The notes under the pieces: generated by a model
The model's database searches: none
The model's input: only the letters and a program-made list of their open reading frames with translations
What the model was told of the DNA's origin: nothing
Position numbers and translations under genes: made by a program
Assembly: GCA_021108335.1 (NCBI GenBank)
Contig: JAIORC010000222.1
Coordinates: 1 to 49,337, forward strand
Source of the DNA: Phycisphaerae bacterium
GTDB lineage: Bacteria > Planctomycetota > Phycisphaerae > SM23-33
Reading direction: 5' to 3'
Length of the DNA: 49,337 bases
Shown: positions 1 through 7,881 of the stretch, one piece after another
How the letters are laid out: each line of letters starts with the position of its first letter
Numbering within the stretch: position 1 is the stretch's first letter

Positions 1-1
1 C

Positions 2-262
2 GGTGGTCAGGTCGTGCTTGGGCGCGATAGCCCGCAGACGCCGACGAATATCCGTCAGTTCGCCCGGCTTCAACAGTATATCGCCAGCAGCACGACAAGG
101 TAGTTCCATATACAATCGCTCCGCAACAAATCTAAAAGGGCACCCCAACCGCAAAACGTCCGGTAGGGGTATTTCCGAAGCATCATACAGTATGAAGGCC
201 AGCCCGTCTATAGGAGTCTGCTGGAGGCAATTTGCCCGACAGCCAGGACGCAGGTGTTGAAG
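2..262 (-). pseudogene. Possible coding remnant running off the left edge
   Basis: A minus-strand frame stays open from about position 301 to the left edge and reads like real protein between about 250 and 2: it contains PIDGLAFILYDASEIPLPDV and later LKPGELTDIRRRLRAIAPKH. No ATG or GTG opens this frame; the first ATG in frame is at 109, after TTG codons. Its upstream end abuts the short sequence GGTGTTGAAG (253-262) that also borders an acpS fragment near 2.28 kb. I therefore read it as the 3' part of an interrupted gene rather than an intact one. Product not recognised. The opposite strand is also open here, so chance cannot be excluded. Confidence 0.3.
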
Positions 263-294
263 AACCAGCCCAGCCAGCGAAATCCAGGCGAATT

Positions 295-1539
295 TCAGCC
301 ATTACGCCGGCGGCGGCGAGTCAGCAAAGCCGAGCCTCCCAAAATAAGCAAGCTGATTGTTGCCGGCTCGGGAACGGTACCAAGGGAAACGCAGGCGGGC
401 GCTGACTCATCGATTGCTACCGGCCCTCCCCCGTAAAAAGTAATAAATTCGTCGAAATTATGGCGAATCTGAAAGTCCACTATGAAGCCTGCGTCACTTG
501 TACCACCTTGATTATTATCATCTGTAACTTTGAGAAACCACTCCAGATCGCCTGCCAGATAATCATCCAGTACAGCGGTGCAATCAATGTCGGTTAATAC
601 CAGGTTGGTTTGGTTAAAAACCTTGTACCCACCCCGATCTTCTCCTATCCAAACTGTTGTAGACCAGTCAGGATTGTCGGGATCTCCAACGCCCACCACA
701 ACCGTAAGATCTCCAGCCCAGTCGTGCGCAATAGACAGATAAGCCGAGAGTTCTGGAACCGGAGTGGTTACGGCATTTACCAAGACTCCTCTGCTAACCT
801 CGAAACGGTAACTGGTTTGTTGCTCTTCCACCCAGTCCCACTCCTGAAGCCCCCATCCCCAGGTGGTGTTTAAAATATAACTCTGCTTACCGTCGGTGTT
901 ATTATAGCCCACCCCCAGTACACTATGACCCATCGACGACCCATTCGTGGCTGTCAGGCCCAGAAAAACAGGCCTGCCTGCGTCAATTTGGTTACAGTAT
1001 TTACTGTAGGTCAAAGAGTAATCTTTAACTGCTCTAAAACTGCGTGACTCTATCTCACTGGTACGGCGGTCGTCCCATGCCCCAAAGGTTTCAAGGCTAT
1101 GTGGCATCCAGTGAGGGCTGGTGGAACTATTATGCGTAAGCATGAAATCCGCAATACTGTCGGGGATGTGATTATCATGACTACCGTAACTGAGACCCTG
1201 GTTTATGCCCTCCTGTTTGTGAGCCCAGCCGGCTATAATCCCTCGGGCATCCTCGTAATGTGCCGGATTAGTCGATGTCGAGTTATAGGTGCTCGGTACG
1301 TTGCGGTGATTGCCGGGAAAGGCGTCATGACCTTCTTCCTCCCACCAACCGAAGAGCATTCCCGCTGCCGTGGGTGAACACCCATTCCACCAATTATAGT
1401 CCTCTGGTGTGTGGGAAAGAATTACCGCACCTGCCGTTGGTGGGTTGAGTGCTATTACCTGATTGCCTGCAACAAGTAAAACGATGAAAAAAATTACGAT
1501 GAAAGAAACTACTCTCGCTCCAACTCCTTTTTCAGTCAT
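295..1539 (-). CDS. PEP-CTERM protein with C39-like cysteine peptidase fold
   Basis: A 414-residue exported protein. An N-terminal hydrophobic segment (about residues 10-30) acts as signal peptide. Residues 45-240 look like a papain-like/C39-like peptidase domain: a Cys in NGCSPTAAGM (C54), a His in GHSVLGVGY (H205) and an Asn in YILNTTWGWG (N224), in the order expected of a Cys-His-Asn/Asp triad. The C-terminus has the PEP-CTERM sorting signal: VPEPAT, a hydrophobic stretch, then RRRRRNG. In known systems this tail is recognised by an exosortase, but none is encoded here. The ATG at 1539 has AGGAG about 6 bases upstream. The leader before it resembles the leader of the next minus-strand gene. 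Substrate unknown; peptidase activity is inferred from the residue pattern only. Confidence 0.8.
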   Translation of the reverse strand: MTEKGVGARVVSFIVIFFIVLLVAGNQVIALNPPTAGAVILSHTPEDYNWWNGCSPTAAGMLFGWWEEEGHDAFPGNHRNVPSTYNSTSTNPAHYEDARGIIAGWAHKQEGINQGLSYGSHDNHIPDSIADFMLTHNSSTSPHWMPHSLETFGAWDDRRTSEIESRSFRAVKDYSLTYSKYCNQIDAGRPVFLGLTATNGSSMGHSVLGVGYNNTDGKQSYILNTTWGWGLQEWDWVEEQQTSYRFEVSRGVLVNAVTTPVPELSAYLSIAHDWAGDLTVVVGVGDPDNPDWSTTVWIGEDRGGYKVFNQTNLVLTDIDCTAVLDDYLAGDLEWFLKVTDDNNQGGTSDAGFIVDFQIRHNFDEFITFYGGGPVAIDESAPACVSLGTVPEPATISLLILGGSALLTRRRRRNG

Positions 1540-1545
1540 TCCTTA

Positions 1546-1615
1546 CTCCTGGTAAACATAGGTTCATGTCTTTTACCGGCTGACCGAAAACAAGCCAGCC
1601 ACACACAACACGCTC
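1546..1615 (-). promoter_or_regulatory. Structured leader element, copy A
   Basis: The 5' leader of the C39-like PEP-CTERM gene. On the minus strand it can form two adjacent hairpins. The first pairs GGCTG with CAGCC; the second pairs GGTAAA with TTTACC and ends next to the ribosome binding site. A close relative (copy B, 1953-2018) precedes a second secreted-protein gene. It may affect translation because the second hairpin abuts AGGAG. No known riboswitch class was recognised. Confidence 0.4.
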
Positions 1616-1631
1616 AACCAAATAGCCCGCT

Positions 1632-1655
1632 ATACGCATGAAATCATACGCATGA
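1632..1655. promoter_or_regulatory. Direct repeat upstream of PEP-CTERM gene, possible operator
   Basis: The 10-base sequence ATACGCATGA occurs twice (1632-1641 and 1646-1655), starting 14 bases apart, about 100 bases upstream of the start codon at 1539. Spaced direct repeats near a promoter often bind a regulator, but no regulator is identified. Low confidence. Confidence 0.25.
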
Positions 1656-1748
1656 TTCGCAAGCCAATGTATCACATTCTCTCAGTGAATCAAGAATATC
1701 TTCCTCAAATTGTAGCTGAGGCCTTGCTACCGTAAACCATCCCCTGCC

Positions 1749-1943
1749 TCAACAAATTGTTCTCGAATACGCTATAGGCACCAAATGTCCAACAAGTGCG
1801 CCTATCTTAATGGGGGTAATGCTGCCGTAATCTTGCTGGTCATAATCGCCTGCGGACGAAATAGAACTGGAGACAAAAGCGAGCGTAACGGTGAGAATGC
1901 AGCAGACCAACAACCTTTCGGCTTTGCGCGAGATACGAAGCAT
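1749..1943 (-). CDS. Small secreted peptide of unknown function
   Basis: A 64-residue protein beginning MLRISRKAERLL, with a basic N-terminus and a hydrophobic core followed by SSISSAGDYD, which looks like a cleavable signal peptide. The mature part would be only about 35 residues, ending IAYSRTIC. The ATG at 1943 is preceded by AGGAGAGGTGG, a strong ribosome binding site; an upstream in-frame start at 1973 is less likely. A good -35/-10 pair lies at 2111-2139, leaving a leader of about 145 bases with element copy B. It is either a genuine small secreted product or the 5' stump of a truncated surface-protein gene. There is no PEP-CTERM tail and no recognisable domain. Confidence 0.5.
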   Translation of the reverse strand: MLRISRKAERLLVCCILTVTLAFVSSSISSAGDYDQQDYGSITPIKIGALVGHLVPIAYSRTIC

Positions 1944-1952
1944 GGGCCACCT

Positions 1953-2018
1953 CTCCTGGTAAGACAGGCTCATTTCTACCGGCTGGCTGAAAACAAACCA
2001 GCTACACCCAACACTCTC
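1953..2018 (-). promoter_or_regulatory. Structured leader element, copy B
   Basis: Similar to copy A at 1546-1615, ending in TTACCAGGAG just before the start codon of the small secreted peptide. The first stem is GCTGG with CCAGC. In the second stem, GGTAGA faces TCTTACC with one bulged T; one base pair differs from copy A in a compensatory way (A-T there, G-C here). The distal loop sequence TTGTTTTC is conserved. Confidence 0.4.
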
Positions 2019-2110
2019 GATTCGGCAATTAACGGCAAAAATGCTTCCTCTGAAACATCATCGCCGCTATCAACCTTCCTCGAAAAGGAGTTGAGGCCCT
2101 TTGAGAATCC

Positions 2111-2139
2111 TTAATACTATCCTTAATACCAGGTGTCAA
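2111..2139 (-). promoter_or_regulatory. Sigma-70-like promoter for small secreted peptide
   Basis: On the minus strand TTGACA (2134-2139) is followed after exactly 17 bases by TATTAA (2111-2116). The -35 box is a perfect consensus match and the -10 matches 4 of 6. It points towards the gene at 1749-1943. Confidence 0.5.
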
Positions 2140-2211
2140 GAAAAAAGATGGCAGCAGTAAAAAAAACGTCATGCCTCTACACCGGCGGAAACGTGAGCTT
2201 GAACAGAATCG

Positions 2212-2287
2212 GTACTTCCCGTCGGTTTTTATCTTTCAGCATTCGCACCTCGCCGGGCGATTCGCCATCAAAGAGGCGGTGTTGAAG
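2212..2287 (+). pseudogene. Internally deleted copy of acpS leader and acpS codons
   Basis: Positions 2212-2245 match the acpS leader at 4516-4549 at 33 of 34 bases. They are joined directly to 2246-2287, which match acpS codons at 4718-4759 (HLAGRFAIKEAVLK) at 40 of 42 bases. The intervening 168 bases of the real locus are missing. The copy then runs into the sequence that follows the PEP-CTERM tails. It cannot encode an enzyme and is most simply a relic of a duplication that now brackets the autotransporter-repeat gene. Confidence 0.7.
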
Positions 2288-2319
2288 AACCAGCCCGCCC
2301 GACAGAATCTCAGCAAATC

Positions 2320-3327
2320 TCAGCCATTGCGCCGTCGGCGCCGCAGCAGCAACACCAGGCCGCCAAGCCCCAGCAGCGTCATCGTCGCCGGTTCGGGTGT
2401 AACAGTGATTTCGCCGGTGTTGTAGAGGTTCGATGTATTCCAGACCAGACCGCCGGAAAGTCCCGGCAGGTTGATCGTGTCGAACTGGCTGCCGGTGGCG
2501 AGCGTACCCCAATCCAGAATGTCGAACGTGTCGCCCTCGGCTGGATCGAATCCGCCGTATAGCACTACGTCCAGCGTTCCGGCGAGATCCGCCGTGCCCG
2601 TAATCACCAGTGCGTCATACTCGTCGCCGCGAATCAGTCCGCCAAGTTCCATCTCCATCGCCGCACCGGTTTGCTGGGTATAATCGCCGTCGATGGTCAG
2701 CAGTCCCGGACTTGCCCCAGGGCCAACCGTGCTGCCGTTGCCGATGGTGATGTCGGAGCGAATCGTTCCCGTTCCGCCGAGCGTCCCGCCGCTTGCAGAA
2801 AAGGAAATCGCATTATCCTGCGTTGCGCCGCCGGCGATCCGCAAAAGCCCACCGTCAATCGAGACTGCGCCGCTTCCCAGCGCGCTGTCGTGAGCCGCCA
2901 GCAGTACGCCGTCGGAAATCGTCGTTCCGCCGGAGAAGGTGCTGCTTCCACTGAGCGCCATCGTTCCGCTCCCGATTTTCGTGAAACTACCCGAACCGGA
3001 AATCACGCCGGAGAAGGTCGAGTCAGCATCGTTCGAGCCTGGCGCGAGCACGTGGCCGTGCGTATCGACCTCTCCCTCGCCGGTCAGACCTCCGAACGAC
3101 TCGAAATCTTCCAGGCGCAGTGTCGCGCCCGCAGCCACATCGACCACGGTCTCCGGGCCGATGCTGTCGTTCCGCCCGGCCGCCAATACGCTCGCCTCGA
3201 CATACACCCGCCCGTCGTACGATGAGTTGTTTCCCCGCAGCAGGAGAGTCCCCGCGCCCGTCTTCGTCAGGTCGCCGCTGCCGCTCAGCGGCGCGTTGAG
3301 GAAGACATCGTTGCCGCTTTCGACCAC
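2320..3327 (-). CDS. Autotransporter-repeat PEP-CTERM protein, C-terminal part (frameshifted)
   Basis: The 3' half of a surface protein. It contains several autotransporter-associated beta-strand repeats (LSGSGDLTKTGAGTLLLRG, ISGSGSFTKIGSGTMALSG, followed by STFSGGTTIS) that predict a parallel beta-helix, and it ends with a PEP-CTERM signal (PEPATMTLLGLGG, then RRRRRNG). The reading frame stays open upstream to about 3480 and joins the 5' half (3462-4364) by a one-base frame change. The GTG at 3327 is only the first possible start in this frame and is probably not used. If the frame were restored, the protein would be about 680 residues. Either a real disruption or a sequencing error. Confidence 0.65.
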   Translation of the reverse strand: MVESGNDVFLNAPLSGSGDLTKTGAGTLLLRGNNSSYDGRVYVEASVLAAGRNDSIGPETVVDVAAGATLRLEDFESFGGLTGEGEVDTHGHVLAPGSNDADSTFSGVISGSGSFTKIGSGTMALSGSSTFSGGTTISDGVLLAAHDSALGSGAVSIDGGLLRIAGGATQDNAISFSASGGTLGGTGTIRSDITIGNGSTVGPGASPGLLTIDGDYTQQTGAAMEMELGGLIRGDEYDALVITGTADLAGTLDVVLYGGFDPAEGDTFDILDWGTLATGSQFDTINLPGLSGGLVWNTSNLYNTGEITVTPEPATMTLLGLGGLVLLLRRRRRNG

Positions 3328-3461
3328 CTCTATGGTTCCATCGCCAGACCATATCTTAACCAGTTGAAGCGTCCCGAATCCCGTATCCGTGATGCGGAGT
3401 TTCCCGCCGTCGAAGGTCAGGCTGCCGGACGGATCGCCGAGGTTCTGCGGCCTGGAGATGC

Positions 3462-4364
3462 TTACGACATCGTACCGCCGGTATAAGTGTTCGTGCCCGA
3501 CAGGGTCAGCACGCCCGAATCTTTTTTCACCACCGAGCCACTGCCGCTGATGACCCCCTCCAGGGCGAGAGTGTCGGAGGCATTATCGACTATGACCGTC
3601 AGGACGGCCTCGTCCGGAAGGGAAACCGCGCCGGTGATCGCGTTGCCGGAGGTGCAAATCTCAATGCCCGCGTCGCCATCGAGCGTAACGTCCCCCCCGA
3701 TCGTGCTGGCATTGCTCCATCCAAAATACAGCGCTCCACGATCAGCCCAGTTGCCGTTGCCGCTGATCGTGAACGACTCCGGCACGTCAACATTAAGCAA
3801 ATATACCGCACTGCCGTTTTTGACGATAGTCTCATTCCCCGCCCCATGAGCGCCCAGCGCCAGGTCATTGGAAAGCCTCAGATTGTCCTCCGCAACCGTG
3901 GTTACGCCCGTATAGGTGTTGCTGCCATGGAGCCATAGGTGGAACTCATCACCATACTTGGTGAACCCGGCGTTGCCGGCAATTTTGGTACGGATGTCCA
4001 TCGCATTATTTGTGGTGATCGTCGGCGGGCCGGACAACGTGGCCTGGAGGGTCAGAGTCGTATCCCCCCTGAGATTAAAGCATCTATATGAGTCTGGGTG
4101 ACCCGTTACGATGTGGCCGATCGTCCGGTCGGTATCGAGCGTAATCCATCGGTGGTCGGTAATGTTGGCCGTCAGGTAGGCCGTGCTGTCGGCGCCGTCG
4201 GCGACGATCCCGTCAACCCACCTGTTCGTATCGGACCAGTTGCCGTCAGCATTGTCCTCCCACGTCCCGTCGGCGGCGCGGAGCACCCCTGCCGAGACCG
4301 GAAAAAGGCATACCGCCGCCACAATCGCTGCGATTATCGAGCGATTCCTGTTGGTTATGAGCAT
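3462..4364 (-). CDS. Autotransporter-repeat surface protein, N-terminal part (frameshifted)
   Basis: Begins MLITNRNRSIIAAIVAAV, a signal peptide ending near GVLRAADG, followed by GTWEDNADGNWSDTNRW, a motif typical of the start of autotransporter-repeat proteins, and then by beta-strand repeats (SGSGSVVKKDSGVLTLSG, followed by NTYTGGT). The frame ends abruptly at a TAA just after NTYTGGTMS, at the point where the repeat should continue; the continuation is found one base out of frame in the gene part at 2320-3327. The ATG at 4364 has GGAGG seven bases upstream, which favours it over the ATG at 4400. Likely exported and cell-surface bound. Confidence 0.65.
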   Translation of the reverse strand: MLITNRNRSIIAAIVAAVCLFPVSAGVLRAADGTWEDNADGNWSDTNRWVDGIVADGADSTAYLTANITDHRWITLDTDRTIGHIVTGHPDSYRCFNLRGDTTLTLQATLSGPPTITTNNAMDIRTKIAGNAGFTKYGDEFHLWLHGSNTYTGVTTVAEDNLRLSNDLALGAHGAGNETIVKNGSAVYLLNVDVPESFTISGNGNWADRGALYFGWSNASTIGGDVTLDGDAGIEICTSGNAITGAVSLPDEAVLTVIVDNASDTLALEGVISGSGSVVKKDSGVLTLSGTNTYTGGTMS

Positions 4365-4573
4365 CTTCGTTCCTCCTCCGTTTCTGTCGAGCTGGAGCAA
4401 TGACCACCGCCTGAGCCTCCATCGGAACCAAAAACCGGAACCAGAACGTTATACCCCATACCGACAAAATCGTCAAGTGGCAAAGATGCTCTGGACGGCG
4501 TATTTATGTTTATAAGTATTTCCCGTCGGTTTTTATCTTTCAGCATTCGGCTTGGGGTTTTATGATTTGTCTT

Positions 4574-4990
4574 ATGAGAATAATTGCACACGGAATTGAC
4601 CTGGTGGACTGCAAGCGGCTGGCCAGGAGCATCGAGCGGCACGGGCGGAAGTTTATGGATCGGGTCTTCACGCCGGTCGAGCAGGAGTACAGCCGGGACA
4701 AAAAATCCGAGATACAACACCTCGCCGGGCGGTTCGCCATCAAGGAGGCGGTGTTGAAGGTTTTGGGCACGGGTTGGGCCAACGGCATTGCGTGGACGGA
4801 TATCGAGGTTCGCAACGCACCGTCCGGCCAGCCGCGGGTTTCCCTGTCCGGCAAGTGTCGCGAGGTTGCCGATCAACTCGGCATTGTGGAGATTCACATT
4901 TCCATCAGCCATATCGACACCCACGCCATCGGCTCGGCTGTCGGAGTCGGCGCCGACGATGCTGCCGGTGTCGCGGAGTCTGGGGCATGA
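4574..4990 (+). CDS. acpS: Holo-[acyl-carrier-protein] synthase
   Basis: Transfers 4'-phosphopantetheine from CoA to apo-acyl carrier protein, activating fatty acid synthesis. Seen: the N-terminal HGIDLV with the metal-binding Asp, RVFTPVEQEY, LAGRFAIKEAVLKVLGTGW with the catalytic Glu and Lys, and a C-terminal HISISH motif. Length (138 residues from this start) is normal. ATG codons at 4562 and 4574 are both possible; 4574 (MRIIAHGIDLV) best fits the family. The TGA overlaps the lpxB start as ATGA, so the two are probably translationally coupled. A deleted copy of part of this gene lies at 2212-2287. Confidence 0.93.
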   Translation: MRIIAHGIDLVDCKRLARSIERHGRKFMDRVFTPVEQEYSRDKKSEIQHLAGRFAIKEAVLKVLGTGWANGIAWTDIEVRNAPSGQPRVSLSGKCREVADQLGIVEIHISISHIDTHAIGSAVGVGADDAAGVAESGA

Positions 4991-6144
4991 GCGAGCGGCC
5001 GGTCATATTTCTTTCTGCTGCGGAGGCGTCCGGCGATCATCACGCCGCGGTGTTGATATCCGCTCTTAAGCGTCGGCTGCCCGATGCGAGGTTTGTCGGG
5101 GCGGCTGGACCTGAGATGGCTGCCGCCGGATGCGAGGTGATTATCGACCTCACGAAGCAGGCATCGATGCTCGGCGGGCCTTTTCTGAAGATTCTGTACT
5201 ATCGCCGCGCGGTCAAAAAGCTTCAGCAGGCTATTAAGGATATTCGCCCGGACATTCACGTTCCGGTGGATTCGCCGGCGTTGAATTGGCACTTGTGCAA
5301 GGCGGCCAAGGCTGCCGGCGTAGCGGTGATGTACTACGTCGCCCCGCAGGTGTGGGCATGGGCGCCATGGCGGATTAAAAAAGTCCGCCGCCTGACCGAC
5401 CACGTCGCCTGCCTGCTGCCGTTCGAGGAAGAATATTTCCGCAGCCGGGGCGTGGCGGCGACGTATGTCGGCCATCCTCTGTTCGACCAGTTGCCCGCCC
5501 AGCCGGCGGCGGCTAATTGCCCGGACCTCGCCGAGGCATGGCTGGACGGTAATTGGCGGGTGGCGATTCTGCCCGGCAGCAGGCCCGGCGAAATCAGCAA
5601 GCTGGCACCCGCGATGGCTGCGACGGCTGAGGCAATTCGCCAGCGATGGCCGGACGCGAAGTGCACGTTTACCGCCATCAACGAAGCCGCCGCTGGGCAA
5701 ATCCGCGCCGCAGCCGGTAGCGATGTCGATATCGCCGTGGGGCGGACAGCCGAAGTGCTGGCTGAGTCGCACTTTGCCGTCGTCGCCAGCGGAACGGTAA
5801 CGCTGGAAGTAGCCCACTTCGGCGTGCCGATGGTCATAGCCTACAACGTCGGCATATGGCAGAAGGTGATATACAATCTCGTAGCCCGGCATTTGATTCG
5901 CACGCGGCAGTTGTCGCTGGTGAACATACTGGCTGGGCGGAAGATCGTCCCCGAACTGATGCCCTGGTTCGCCGGCGTCCAGGAATTGGCCGATACGGTA
6001 ATTCGCGAGATGGACGATTACGGCAGCCTGCACGCCACGCGGGAAAAGCTCCTGAAGCTTACCGCCCCTCTGGCCGTCCCGCCGCCCGGCAGCGCGTCGG
6101 ACAACGTAGCCGATATCATCACGGGAATGCTGAAGAAAAAATAA
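4987..6144 (+). CDS. lpxB: Lipid-A-disaccharide synthase
   Basis: Family GT19 enzyme that joins UDP-2,3-diacylglucosamine and lipid X to form the lipid A disaccharide at the inner membrane. Seen: the N-terminal AAEASGDHHAA (family AGEASGD), the substrate motif YYVAPQVWAWAPWR, the nucleotide-sugar motif LPGSRPGEISKL, and SGTVTLEVAHFGVPMVIAY. The start is the ATG overlapping the acpS stop; the 385-residue product has the usual length. With lpxA at 35.8-36.6 kb it indicates that the organism makes a lipid A-type outer membrane, as many planctomycetes do. The frame extends upstream into acpS, but that part is a shadow. Confidence 0.95.
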   Translation: MSERPVIFLSAAEASGDHHAAVLISALKRRLPDARFVGAAGPEMAAAGCEVIIDLTKQASMLGGPFLKILYYRRAVKKLQQAIKDIRPDIHVPVDSPALNWHLCKAAKAAGVAVMYYVAPQVWAWAPWRIKKVRRLTDHVACLLPFEEEYFRSRGVAATYVGHPLFDQLPAQPAAANCPDLAEAWLDGNWRVAILPGSRPGEISKLAPAMAATAEAIRQRWPDAKCTFTAINEAAAGQIRAAAGSDVDIAVGRTAEVLAESHFAVVASGTVTLEVAHFGVPMVIAYNVGIWQKVIYNLVARHLIRTRQLSLVNILAGRKIVPELMPWFAGVQELADTVIREMDDYGSLHATREKLLKLTAPLAVPPPGSASDNVADIITGMLKKK

Positions 6145-6164
6145 CATCAATCTCGTAAGGGTGT

Positions 6165-6212
6165 CTAGGTAGTACGGCCCCTTGGTGGCCGTGTAGATGT
6201 CGCACCAACACT
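6165..6212. repeat. Short palindromic module (CCCCTTGG type)
   Basis: Contains ACGGCCCCTTGGTGGCCGT, an inverted repeat with ACGGCC and GGCCGT arms, between lpxB and the DUF2330 gene. A close relative lies near 20660-20685. It could also form a hairpin that helps end lpxB transcription, but no T-run follows. Confidence 0.5.
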
Positions 6213-6233
6213 GCCTTTTTGAAAGGGATAGCT

Positions 6234-7865
6234 ATGGATATTGCGTATCGTTTCAGGCTTGGATTGGTAATGGCGATTGTGTTGGCCTGTCCGTTGTTTG
6301 CCCAGGCGAACGGGGCTAAGTTTCCCGAAGTCGCCTTCGCGAAAATGCCGGAGATTCCACAGCAGCGGGCGATGATTGTCTGGCAGGACGGCGTCGAGAC
6401 GCTCGTGGTGGAGACATCTTATAAGAGCGAATCGCCCGACGTCGGCTGGGTGTTGCCCATCCCGGCCAAGCCGACCAAGCTCGACATAGCCGACGCCGGT
6501 ATGCTCACCTCACTATCCATATGTCTGCAGCCGCGAATCACGCATGACCTGAGCAAATATCCCCAAATACCCCTGTTACTCATAGCATGGTTTCTTCCGT
6601 TCGTCTGTGTCGTGATTTTTGTAAAAGAACGCGATCAGCGAAGAAAATGGGCGCTGGCGATACTGCTTGTAATAGTGTTTTGCGTGCTCGTCGCCATTTC
6701 AGCTTGGGGGTCAGTGCACACCGCCGAAATGCAGTCAGCACGCGGGCCGCAGGAAATTGAGGGAATCACGCAACTAAGCCGGCAGCGCCTCGGCAATTAT
6801 GACGTAGCTGTGTTAAAAGCCGACGACAGCGACGCCCTGTCGCAATGGCTCAAGAGCAATTCTCTCAAGCCGCTCGACGCGAAGGGCAAAAACGTCGTCG
6901 ATGATTATATTGCCCGCAAGTGGTGTTTTGTCGTTGCCCGTCTGCATCGCGAGACGGGCGGATTGGCTGCGGCGCACCCGATAGCCGTAACCTTTCCAGC
7001 CGCCGCGCCGGTTTACCCGATGAAAATGACCAGCCTTGCCGGGTCCGATACCCGCGTCGAACTGTTCGTAATCTCCGACCGAAGTGCCGCCGCCGATGGC
7101 TTTCAGTGCGTGACATCGAATAGTTACCGACAAATAGTATCCAAAAAGCCGCCCAATGTAGCGCCTTACTACGTAAGCAAGTCAATGGGGTTTACCATCG
7201 GCAGCCCCGAGGCCGGCGAATTCATGTGGCCCGGCTGCGTCGTAACAAAACTCACCGCCGATTTGTCGCCGGAGCAGATGGACCACGATGTCGCTATCAA
7301 CCTGACGGAATTTTCTCCATACCAACAGCATCTCTACAGCGCATCGGCGCGGCGGGATATCGTGTTATCCATATGCCTCTGGGGGGTACTGGCGGTCATT
7401 CTGGCCTTGGCGGCGGCCTTTAACAAGATGCGGAGGCCGAGACGATGGGAACTGCCGGTAATCGCATTGCTGGCAGGGCTGACCGTATTGGCATCGGTAA
7501 TCGTCCATACCACCCTGCCGGTTATCCCGGTTGGTTTTGACCGGGAGCATGGATTTTTCAGGTATATGCACATAGGGAGTCTTCATGGTGCCGCTGAACA
7601 TTTGGCCAGCGATGGTTCGCTGCATAGTGGCATGAGCCATGCCGAATTTGCGGCGTTTCCAACTCTTCTAGTTAATCGCAAGTATTTTTCCCACACAAAT
7701 ATCACGAACCCTTTTTTCGGCGAGAAAATTCGTTACGAGCGTAGCCCGGGCAATTTCTCCTCCCGCAAAATCGGCGACAAAACCTTCTTTTGTATATACG
7801 ACCAGGATGGTGTGGAATGGCGAGTAGAACTACAGGCCCGCCCGATGAGGCGAAAGACAAAGTAG
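6234..7865 (+). CDS. DUF2330-type membrane protein
   Basis: A protein of about 543 residues beginning with a signal peptide (MDIAYRFRLGLVMAIVLACP, cleavage near AQANG). The N-terminal part has the pattern of DUF2330 proteins: MIVWQDGVETLVVETSY followed by GWVLPIPAKP. Two transmembrane segments follow near residues 110-155 and two more near 380-445 (LSICLWGVLAVILALAAAF and LPVIALLAGLTVLASVIV). Start chosen at ATG 6234 because GAAAGGGA precedes it; the TTG at 6219 overlaps that site. Family function unknown; probably envelope-located. It stands alone, downstream of lpxB by about 90 bases. Confidence 0.7.
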   Translation: MDIAYRFRLGLVMAIVLACPLFAQANGAKFPEVAFAKMPEIPQQRAMIVWQDGVETLVVETSYKSESPDVGWVLPIPAKPTKLDIADAGMLTSLSICLQPRITHDLSKYPQIPLLLIAWFLPFVCVVIFVKERDQRRKWALAILLVIVFCVLVAISAWGSVHTAEMQSARGPQEIEGITQLSRQRLGNYDVAVLKADDSDALSQWLKSNSLKPLDAKGKNVVDDYIARKWCFVVARLHRETGGLAAAHPIAVTFPAAAPVYPMKMTSLAGSDTRVELFVISDRSAAADGFQCVTSNSYRQIVSKKPPNVAPYYVSKSMGFTIGSPEAGEFMWPGCVVTKLTADLSPEQMDHDVAINLTEFSPYQQHLYSASARRDIVLSICLWGVLAVILALAAAFNKMRRPRRWELPVIALLAGLTVLASVIVHTTLPVIPVGFDREHGFFRYMHIGSLHGAAEHLASDGSLHSGMSHAEFAAFPTLLVNRKYFSHTNITNPFFGEKIRYERSPGNFSSRKIGDKTFFCIYDQDGVEWRVELQARPMRRKTK

Positions 7866-7881
7866 TAGCCGAAGATCAAGA

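Noticed and set aside
1655-1700. Sigma-54 promoter upstream of the PEP-CTERM gene
   Set aside because: TGGC and TGC are present but the GG-GC spacing is 12, not 10.
4894-6150. 418-residue open frame on the minus strand
   Set aside because: Antisense shadow of lpxB caused by GC-rich codon use.
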